DNA of 5,076 nt from an uncultured Planctomycetaceae bacterium (GTDB lineage Bacteria > Planctomycetota > Planctomycetia > Pirellulales > Lacipirellulaceae): contig CALMBE010000511.1 in NCBI GenBank assembly GCA_937860165.1, forward strand, positions 1 to 5,076, read 5' to 3'. Below are positions 1-5,076 of the stretch, piece after piece. Numbering within the stretch: position 1 is the stretch's first letter; each line of letters starts with the position of its first letter. The translations under genes and the position numbers were made by a program. The notes beneath the pieces were generated by a model. It was not told the origin of the DNA, did not search any database, and saw only the letters and a list, made by a program, of their open reading frames with translations.

Positions 1-156
1 CGTAACACTTCAGCCGTCTGAAGCAACCGATCAATTGCCGTCAAGCTGGGAGTTTTGGATTCGATGTGGCAAGTCGCTAGCAAGCCAATGCTAGCTTTGC
101 CAGTCGTGTTCACGTTTCCAAATTTGAAGCCAACTTCAGACGGTTGAAGTGTTACG
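1..156. repeat. Inverted-repeat element with nested hairpins (REP/BIME- or MITE-like)
   Basis: Bases 1-23 and 134-156 are reverse complements at 22 of 23 positions. Each arm is itself a hairpin: the left arm has CTTCAG-ccgt-CTGAAG (8-23, perfect), and the right arm has CTTCAG-acgg-TTGAAG (134-149, one G-T pair). Between the arms lies another hairpin, TGGCAA (67-72) plus GCTAGCA (76-82) pairing with TGCTAGC (89-95) plus TTGCCA (97-102). The arrangement fits a pair of REP-like palindromes in opposite orientation, or a small non-autonomous mobile element. The left arm touches the window edge, so the true left boundary and any target duplication cannot be seen. Reading frames cross it on both strands but none has a convincing start and ribosome binding site. 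Confidence 0.6.
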
Positions 157-219
157 GGAATTGTAGTGCCAATTGGGGTTGATTGAGCGTTTTGCAAACG
201 TCCAGTAATATTGAGGAAG

Positions 220-247
220 ACGCCCCGGGGTTGCAACCCCGGGGCGT
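220..247. terminator. GC-rich perfect palindrome after the sigma-factor gene
   Basis: This is a perfect 28-nt palindrome of the form A-CGCCCCGGGG-TTGCAA-CCCCGGGGCG-T, starting 32 nt beyond the stop codon of the minus-strand sigma-factor gene. Each half also contains the self-complementary CCCCGGGG. The stem would be very stable in RNA. On the minus strand it is followed by CTTCCTCAATATT, not a clean U-run, so it may be a weak or factor-assisted terminator, a transcript-end stabiliser, or a dispersed intergenic repeat. Confidence 0.55.
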
Positions 248-278
248 TGAGAAAACCTCGAAATGTGCTCCGGAAACT

Positions 279-1940
279 TCAGATCTCGAGTGCGATCTTT
301 TCTTCTTGCACGGCGACTCTTAACTTCAAGAGCGCACGGGCCTCGATTTGCCGAATCCGCTCCTTGGTCACGCCGAGCTCTTCGCCAACTTCCTTGAGCG
401 TTTGCGGTTCCTTGCTATGGTCGAGCCCAAATCGACCGACGATGATCTGGCGTTCGCGCTCGTCGAGTCGATCGAGCACTCGGCGAATCTTGTCCACCCG
501 ATCTTCCTGGATATTCTCTTCGGCGGTCTGGTTGCCGCGGGACTCCTGGGTAATGTCGAACAACTCGTCGTAGCTTGTGCGGAACCGGTCGCGCTGCCGG
601 TATTCGCCGGGGATCGTGCGGGCAAAGTTCTTCATGATCGCCCAACTGGCGTAGGTGCTGAACTTATTCCCCCGCGCGAAATCGAACTTTTCCACAGCTC
701 GCAGCAGCGACAAATTGCCATCGCTCACAAGCTCGAAGAAGTTCTGGTCGGGCTTCACATGCCGCTTGGCGATCGAGACCACCAACCGCAGGTTGCTGCG
801 GGCGATCTGATTCTTGAGATCGACGATCTCGGCGTACAATTCCTCGATTTCGTCCATGACCGAAGACTTGGGCCGCTCGAAATCGAGTTGTTCCCGGAGC
901 TTGGCAGCCTTGAACTTCAAGTAATTGTACTTGCGAAACAGGTGTTGCTCTTGTTCCCGCGACAAGAGCGGAATCTCATACAGGCTCGCTAAGTAGGGGG
1001 GCAATCCCGCGGGACGCCGGGCCTTGCGGATCAGCGTTTCCGGATTCGGCATCGGTCCCAGGCAAGCGTTGTCAGCACCCTTGCGCGAGAAACGAGGGTT
1101 GTCGATGAATTCTAGGGGAAGTTCCTGGATCCAGTCGGCTCGCATCTCGTTAATGACGCGGTACACGGTTGTTTTCGTGCGGTTGTAATCCTGGCAGAGC
1201 TTTTCGACCGGTACACCACGACGATACGCGCGGAAAATGTTCGACTTTTGCGAGTCGTTCAGTGGCCCCGAACCTGCGGGGAAAATCGCCATCGAAGGAT
1301 GCTCATTGTCGTAGGTGCGGAGTGCAGCCCGGATGGTCTCGACACTACGACCGGTACTCTCGGCCAGCAGCCGAGCGATCTCACCTTGGCCGCGACCGGA
1401 GCGGGCCTCCTCGCGGGCCCGTTCGACGAATTCTTCTTTTTGTTCGTCGGTCAATTGGCTGAACCGCGCACCGCGTTCGACGCGTTCGACATTGTTCTTC
1501 ACAAAGCGGTCGACGCTGCTCCGCAGGAAGCCAACCCGCTTGCGACCGTCGAAAACTAGCCGTCGGCTGACCAGCCCCAAGGCTCGCCACCGCGAGATCG
1601 TTTTCGTCGACACATTGAATTGCTTGGCGAGTTCCTCGACGGTAAAAACCTGCTCGCCCACGGAGTCTGCAGCCAGCTCGACCAGATCCGAAAGGTCCTC
1701 GACCAACAGCCGGAGGTCGTTCAAAAGCTCGCTGCCGGGGATCTTGCGATTGCCAGCTTCGGGAATTGGATTGCCGTCGATTCGCGATAGCACCTCGGCC
1801 GCTGGGTAGCTAGCCGTGGCGTCGATGGAGGCGATGAATTGCTCGGCAGCGTTGATTCGCGCAAGCATAGCGCTCTGCGAGGCCTGCTCTTGGGTCTCGC
1901 GGTACCAGCGAATGACGGGACTTTTGTATTCTGTATGCAT
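279..1940 (-). CDS. Sigma-70 family RNA polymerase sigma factor with N-terminal HTH modules
   Basis: This 553-aa protein is a cytoplasmic sigma factor that should bind core RNA polymerase and direct promoter recognition. Residues 98-150 form a MerR/excisionase-like helix-turn-helix (VEELAKQFNVSTKTISRWRA). Two further HTH-like units lie near 185-208 (GEIARLLAESTGRSVETIRAAL) and 226-265 (RRGVPVEKLCQDYNRTKTTVY). The sigma core follows: a region 1.2-like segment about 313-345, region 2 about 374-445 (SNLRLVVSIAKRH, DGNLSLLRAVEKFDFARG, KFSTYASWAIMK) and region 4 about 482-541, with a near-canonical 4.2 helix (TLKEVGEELGVTKERIRQIE). Only about 35 residues separate regions 2 and 4, so region 3 is missing or minimal. 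The ATG at 1940 is supported by a good Shine-Dalgarno sequence. It is divergent from the exported-protein gene and not in an operon. The sigma assignment is certain; the target promoters are unknown. The HTH array suggests extra regulation or DNA contacts, which is inference. Confidence 0.93.
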   Translation of the reverse strand: MHTEYKSPVIRWYRETQEQASQSAMLARINAAEQFIASIDATASYPAAEVLSRIDGNPIPEAGNRKIPGSELLNDLRLLVEDLSDLVELAADSVGEQVFTVEELAKQFNVSTKTISRWRALGLVSRRLVFDGRKRVGFLRSSVDRFVKNNVERVERGARFSQLTDEQKEEFVERAREEARSGRGQGEIARLLAESTGRSVETIRAALRTYDNEHPSMAIFPAGSGPLNDSQKSNIFRAYRRGVPVEKLCQDYNRTKTTVYRVINEMRADWIQELPLEFIDNPRFSRKGADNACLGPMPNPETLIRKARRPAGLPPYLASLYEIPLLSREQEQHLFRKYNYLKFKAAKLREQLDFERPKSSVMDEIEELYAEIVDLKNQIARSNLRLVVSIAKRHVKPDQNFFELVSDGNLSLLRAVEKFDFARGNKFSTYASWAIMKNFARTIPGEYRQRDRFRTSYDELFDITQESRGNQTAEENIQEDRVDKIRRVLDRLDERERQIIVGRFGLDHSKEPQTLKEVGEELGVTKERIRQIEARALLKLRVAVQEEKIALEI

Positions 1941-1944
1941 GGTC

Positions 1945-1951
1945 CACCTCT
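1945..1951 (-). promoter_or_regulatory. Shine-Dalgarno site of the sigma-factor gene
   Basis: Read on the minus strand the leader is AGAGGTGGACC followed by ATG. The AGAGGTG core lies 4 nt before the start codon, and this supports the start at 1940. The other two genes in the window lack such a clear site. Confidence 0.75.
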
Positions 1952-1964
1952 TCTAGGAGTTGTT

Positions 1965-1990
1965 CCTGTGTGCAAGTCGAGTTGCACAGG
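1965..1990 (-). promoter_or_regulatory. Imperfect inverted repeat in the sigma-factor leader
   Basis: CCTGTGTGCAA (1965-1975) pairs with TTGCACAGG (1982-1990) across a 6-nt loop: 9 base pairs with a 2-nt bulge. It sits 13 nt upstream of the Shine-Dalgarno site of the minus-strand sigma gene. It could be an RNA hairpin in the leader or a dyad operator. The repeat is seen directly; the function is inference. Confidence 0.35.
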
Positions 1991-2251
1991 GGTTGTGGTG
2001 TTCCGTGCGATTCCTTCGCCCACTACCTGTCGTTGAAAACTCGCTTCCTGTTCTGGGACTGGTTGGAAGTATCTCTCTCACCTACCCCCTGCACCCGACC
2101 GGCGAGGAACCAACTTGCCGACAGTCTTGACCGGCTGCTAGCGTCCGCTACCGTTTCGGGCTTACAGGTTGTACGCAGTTGAGTCGTATTGGGTCGAGAG
2201 AAAGTTCGCGTCGAATTGTTCGGGATTGGAACTTGAAGCAGGAAGAAATCT

Positions 2252-2282
2252 GCGTAAAGACTTTGTAAACAAAGACTTACGC
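2252..2282. promoter_or_regulatory. Hairpin upstream of the exported-protein gene
   Basis: GCGTAA (2252-2257) pairs with TTACGC (2277-2282), and inside it CTTTG (2261-2265) pairs with CAAAG (2270-2274), with a small asymmetric internal loop and a TAAA apex. It lies about 220 bp before the likely start of the downstream gene. It may be an operator or leader structure; nothing in the sequence decides this. Confidence 0.3.
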
Positions 2283-2502
2283 CAAAAATGTGGTTTCTAC
2301 TCGGAATCGGAATTACTCGCCAAATCTTAGAAATCGAATCCCAGCTAGAGAAATTGGGTAAATTGTCCCGCCGCTTTCCCCTGTCAGATGTCCAAGCATT
2401 GGGGAGGCTCCGGCAGGAAAAGGCAAAAATGTTCTGTCCCCGCGACGTTACGGTCGATACACTCCGCGCCTTCCGATGTCTGACCATTTCGCGAGTAATC
2501 CC

Positions 2503-3879
2503 ATGCGCACCACTCTCACGATTTTCGCTTCCCTGCTGACCTTCGTACTTCTCCCAGCGGGTACCGGACTGTGGTCAGCCGAGTCGAACTCAACCTATTT
2601 GCTGGAAGCAGCCTTACCAGCCGGTAGCACGATTCGAGCGAAAGTTCAGTTGGAAGTTGGCGGGGAAATGTTGGTTCCCACCGAAGAAGAGCTCAAAAGG
2701 CTTCCCATGGAAGTCCGCGCTTCGTTCGATTACCGAGAACAACTCGTTAAGTGGTCGGCGGACGCTGCGACCATTGCCCGCTCGGTAAGAAAATATGACA
2801 AGGCTGAAGCCCACATCAAAGTTGACCAAGAACAAATTACTCGGACACTCCCCGCTGAAGAGCAATTGCTTTTGGCCGAAGTCCGCGCAGGGGAAAGTCT
2901 CCTGGCAGTGGCTACGGGACTGCTCAATCGCGAGCAAATGGACTTGGTCAACACCGTTGGCAACACACTCGTGATCGACCGCTTGTTACCCGGCAAAGAG
3001 ATGAAGGAAGGGGAATCGTGGAAGCACGACGCCGCGACGATTCAAGCCCTGTTGTGCATGGATCATGTCGCCGTGTGCGAAGTGACCAGTGTCGTCACGG
3101 AGGAGAAACTTCGCCAAGTGCAAATTCGCCTGGCGGGGACGGTTCACGGCACGGTCGATGGCACCCCCACCGAAATGGAGCTCCGGGGCGCGTATTTGTT
3201 TCACCTCGATGCGAAGCGAATTACTAAGTTCAACCTAGCAATCAAGGAATCCCGCAAGCCCAGCGATCTTGTGCCGGGACTCGACGTGGTGGCCAAAGTG
3301 AATGTGTCGGTCACCCCTCACGGGAAAGAACTTTCGATCCCAGCCGAGGTGCGGAAGGTAGCCGAGAATACGAAAACGCCCCTTTCGCGCAAGTTGCGCT
3401 ACGAATCCCAGGAGGGAAATTTCAGCTTTGAGTACGATTCGACTTGGTACATCACGGCCGAAGAGCGCGATCTCATTTCACTGCGGGAACTGCAAGACCA
3501 CGAGCTCGCCGCCCATTGCAATCTGAATGTCTTGCCACCTCGGAGCGAAGGTCGGCAAACGACCCTCGAACAATTTGAACGCGATATCCGTGAATCGTTG
3601 GGAGATAAACTGGAATCGGTGACGGCCGCCACCGCGTGGAAAACCGAGCAAGGTCACGACTGTCTGGGAATCATCGCGGTGGGGAGTGTGGACGAAGTTC
3701 CCATGGAATGGCGGTATTACTTGGTGTCCGACGAGAATTGCCCCCGCCTGTCGCTGGCGGTGACCTTGGAACAGTCCCGTCGCAAAGCCTTTGCCGACGC
3801 CGAACGGCAGATCATCGACACCCTGCAATTGGTCCAGAGCGAAACCACCACCGCCCGCAAGGCCGAAACCCAGCGGTAA
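2503..3879 (+). CDS. Exported protein of unknown function, PsbP/Mog1-like C-terminal region
   Basis: I do not recognise a named family for the whole protein. The reading frame opens with an ATG at 2476, but I prefer the ATG at 2503 (458 aa). It puts MRTTLTIFASLLTFVLLPAG at the N terminus, a short basic start plus hydrophobic core typical of a Sec signal peptide; neither ATG has a clear Shine-Dalgarno sequence. No lipobox cysteine is present, so the product is probably periplasmic or outer-surface soluble. In numbering from 2503, about 30-275 is a beta-rich region with a PGKEMKEGESWKH segment, of the sort seen in secreted proteins of the DUF6263 type (weak resemblance only). Residues about 303-445 begin GNFSFEYDSTWYI and end with an amphipathic helix (RRKAFADAERQIIDTLQLV), a pattern typical of PsbP/DcrB/Mog1-like domains. 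The tail is polar. A strong hairpin follows 4 nt after the stop, so it appears monocistronic. Confidence 0.85.
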   Translation: MRTTLTIFASLLTFVLLPAGTGLWSAESNSTYLLEAALPAGSTIRAKVQLEVGGEMLVPTEEELKRLPMEVRASFDYREQLVKWSADAATIARSVRKYDKAEAHIKVDQEQITRTLPAEEQLLLAEVRAGESLLAVATGLLNREQMDLVNTVGNTLVIDRLLPGKEMKEGESWKHDAATIQALLCMDHVAVCEVTSVVTEEKLRQVQIRLAGTVHGTVDGTPTEMELRGAYLFHLDAKRITKFNLAIKESRKPSDLVPGLDVVAKVNVSVTPHGKELSIPAEVRKVAENTKTPLSRKLRYESQEGNFSFEYDSTWYITAEERDLISLRELQDHELAAHCNLNVLPPRSEGRQTTLEQFERDIRESLGDKLESVTAATAWKTEQGHDCLGIIAVGSVDEVPMEWRYYLVSDENCPRLSLAVTLEQSRRKAFADAERQIIDTLQLVQSETTTARKAETQR

Positions 3880-3883
3880 CCAC

Positions 3884-3943
3884 AAAGCCGCGACCGCTGG
3901 TCGCGCTCTTAAACGCCCAGACGCGACCAGCGGTCGCGGCTTT
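3884..3943. terminator. Strong nested-palindrome terminator hairpin
   Basis: A perfect 22-bp stem pairs 3884-3905 with 3922-3943 around a 16-nt loop. It starts AAAGCCGCG and ends CGCGGCTTT, so it has A and T tails that could work on both strands. Each arm contains its own hairpin (CGCGACC-gct-GGTCGCG on the left, its complement on the right). It begins 4 nt after the stop of the exported-protein gene and lies between that gene and the converging transposase relic, consistent with a bidirectional intrinsic terminator. The T-run is short, and the nested symmetry also fits a dispersed intergenic repeat. Confidence 0.7.
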
Positions 3944-3975
3944 ATGCGATTTCTCGCCCCTAATCGGGTAGTGGT

Positions 3976-4260
3976 TCACTTTGAATCCTGACTTTTTGAG
4001 GACGCCGGGAGATAGCTAGTAATCCGCTCGCCGAGCTTCTTTTCCTCAGCTTCCATCATGGCTACCAAGTCCAGGACGGTCAGGGCTTTGTTTGCCAGCC
4101 CAGCAGCCACGGCTGGGGTTGTTTTCAGGGTTTGGTGCTTGCGGATGAAATTGTAGTAAAAGTAGTGCAAAGCTACAGCGTGTTCGTGGTTCTCGATTTT
4201 CTTGCTGAATCCATTGGTCAATCTGGTATATCTCCTCATCGACATCCGCATGGTCAAGTT
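3976..4260 (-). pseudogene. IS1-like DDE transposase, 3' fragment
   Basis: The frame encodes about 95 residues of the C-terminal part of an IS1-family-type DDE transposase, recognised by NLTMRMSMRRYTRLTNGFSK, then KIENHEHAVALHYFYYNFI, RKHQTLKTTPAVAAGL and a charged tail ending SQDSK. In intact relatives NLTMRM is preceded by a His-Val-Glu-Arg-Gln-like motif, where the Glu is probably catalytic. Here the preceding codons read KHRQKQQI, so similarity stops near 4260 and the catalytic core is gone. The open frame continues to a TTG near 4296, but that is probably not a real start. No N-terminal part is found upstream, where a divergent gene begins instead. There are no internal stops, suggesting fairly recent loss. 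It is a non-functional relic and marks the edge of the accessory patch. Confidence 0.8.
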
Positions 4261-4298
4261 GATTTGTTGTTTTTGTCGATGTTTGTAGAATGACAACT

Positions 4299-5076
4299 AT
4301 GGCAAAGCGAGCCCCCACATTAACGGCGAAAATATCCGGACCCGACGGTGACAACGGAGTTGTATTGCTTGGGGACTTTATCGAGTTCTGTGGGAACCTG
4401 AGGAAATGTCTTAGGATTGCGGAAAAATCGCTCTACGGAGGTCTTGGCGAGCTTGAATATCGAATAACTAACTTACGAAATGGTAGCGCGCTTCTCGAAA
4501 TCGAACCTGTTGTGAGGCGACAAGGCGGCGACAAACGCGCAAGCGTAGTACGTCAAGTGAAAAGCACTGTTAATAGCATCCAGCAGGGGAAGCGGCCAAG
4601 AACAGCACTTACTCAGCGAGAATATGAGGCATACAAGAAACTAGCTTTACCCGTGGGAAGAAGTATCAAGGAAATGGTAGTCGGAGACACTGCTATAACT
4701 TCCCATTTCGTGGAGCACATAGAGCGTTTCATGTCTGAGTCTATACCGACAACTGGTTCCGTTGCGGGTTTACTTGAGAAGGTGGATATTCATGGCAAGA
4801 ACCATGAATTTGTTCTTTTTCCACCAATTCCTGGCCATTCCGTTCGATGCCAATTTACCGATTCTTTGCTTTCCAAAGTCAAGACTGCGATTGGTAACAC
4901 TGTAACTGTCACAGGCAAATTGGAATACGAACAAGACCGTCCTTTTCCCCATTTGGTTCATGCAATCAGCATGGAAATACACCCAAGAAAAGAAGAATTA
5001 CCTACACTTCTTGAATTGAGAGGCTTCGCAAAGGGCAGCACTGGAGACCTAAGTGCAGTCGAGTATGTGAGGTCAC
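4299..5076 (+). CDS. Hypothetical protein, possible PIN-toxin partner (antitoxin-like), 3' end outside window
   Basis: An uninterrupted frame of 259 codons runs from ATG at 4299 off the right edge; an in-frame ATG at 4290 is an alternative, and neither has a clear Shine-Dalgarno sequence. The product starts MAKRAPTLTAKISGPDGDNG, followed by LLGDFIEFCGNLRKCLRIAE. Residues about 153-232 look like a small beta-barrel (GSVAGLLEKVDIHGKNHEF ... IGNTVTVTGKLEYEQDRPF). The visible C-terminal segment (234-258, EELPTLLELRGFAKGSTGDL then SAVEYVR) resembles the conserved tail of uncharacterised proteins encoded directly upstream of PIN-domain (VapC-like) toxins; this is family memory, not a search result. 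If right, the stop should come within a few codons and a PIN gene should follow. Base composition is lower in GC than the left-hand genes (43-48% in two hand-counted 60-base lines against 63% in one line of the sigma gene), which fits horizontal transfer next to a transposase relic. Confidence 0.8.
   Translation, partial: MAKRAPTLTAKISGPDGDNGVVLLGDFIEFCGNLRKCLRIAEKSLYGGLGELEYRITNLRNGSALLEIEPVVRRQGGDKRASVVRQVKSTVNSIQQGKRPRTALTQREYEAYKKLALPVGRSIKEMVVGDTAITSHFVEHIERFMSESIPTTGSVAGLLEKVDIHGKNHEFVLFPPIPGHSVRCQFTDSLLSKVKTAIGNTVTVTGKLEYEQDRPFPHLVHAISMEIHPRKEELPTLLELRGFAKGSTGDLSAVEYVRS

Larger units (their letters stand above)
1941..2502. other. Divergent intergenic region
   Basis: About 560 bp separate the divergent sigma-factor and exported-protein genes. 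The region must hold both promoters, but I see no convincing -35/-10 pair for either gene. It contains the leader dyad at 1965-1990, a C-rich tract at 2081-2100 (G-rich on the sigma gene's strand), and a hairpin at 2252-2282. Reading frames crossing it on either strand have low-complexity, Arg/Ser-rich products and look non-coding. Confidence 0.6.

Noticed and set aside
1..210. An open minus-strand frame through the left element (reading ...GFKFGNVNTTGKASIGLL...), and a short plus-strand frame ending at the TAG at 92-94.
   Set aside because: Both run off the left edge, the minus frame has no ATG with a ribosome binding site, and the inverted-repeat structure explains the sequence better. A coding gene entering from the left cannot be fully excluded.
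348..992. Long plus-strand frame of 214 codons opposite the sigma-factor gene.
   Set aside because: It is antisense to strongly conserved sigma regions 2 and 4, and its product looks like a shadow of a GC-rich gene with no recognisable domain.
2230..2245. Possible sigma-54 promoter (TGGAACTTGAAGCA).
   Set aside because: The spacing between the GG and GC elements does not fit the required -24/-12 pattern.
2023..2487. Minus-strand frame of 154 codons across the divergent spacer.
   Set aside because: The product is Arg/Ser/Thr-rich with no domain, it has no good ribosome binding site and it overlaps the start of the exported-protein gene.
3636..3971. Plus-strand frame running through the end of the exported-protein gene and the terminator hairpin.
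   Set aside because: It is out of frame with a well-supported gene and translates through a perfect 22-bp stem; the product is Arg/Pro-rich and low complexity.
4770..4982. Minus-strand frame of 70 codons inside the right-hand gene.
   Set aside because: It lies antisense within a 259-codon uninterrupted plus-strand frame with clear protein-like composition.

Overview
The window looks like chromosomal DNA of a planctomycete (Pirellulales-like). This is inferred from the type of sigma factor, the moderately GC-rich coding DNA, the long gene-poor spacers and the hairpin-rich gene ends; no taxonomic marker gene is present. The right end is an accessory patch with different base composition.

Layout, left to right. 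Positions 1-156 form a non-coding element bounded by a 23-bp near-perfect inverted repeat with another hairpin in its middle. A perfect 28-nt GC-rich palindrome (220-247) lies just beyond the 3' end of a minus-strand gene (279-1940). That gene encodes a 553-aa sigma-70-type factor with three predicted helix-turn-helix units in front of the sigma core. A roughly 560-bp divergent intergenic region (1941-2502) separates it from a plus-strand gene (2503-3879, possibly from 2476) for an exported protein of unknown function; its C-terminal part resembles the PsbP/Mog1-like fold. A strong nested hairpin (3884-3943) ends that gene.

The accessory patch follows. It holds a minus-strand 3' fragment of an IS1-like DDE transposase (3976-about 4260), then a divergent plus-strand gene from 4299 (or 4290) that stays open to the right edge. 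That gene has lower GC. Its C-terminal end resembles, from memory of the family, proteins that sit directly upstream of PIN-domain (VapC-like) toxins. If so, a toxin gene should begin just outside the window.

The genes form no operon: neighbours are divergent or convergent. The best leads are the multi-HTH sigma factor with altered promoter-reading residues, the recurrent nested-palindrome elements at gene ends, and the putative antitoxin-like gene beside a transposase relic. I found no CRISPR array, tRNA, rRNA or clearly new multi-gene defence system.
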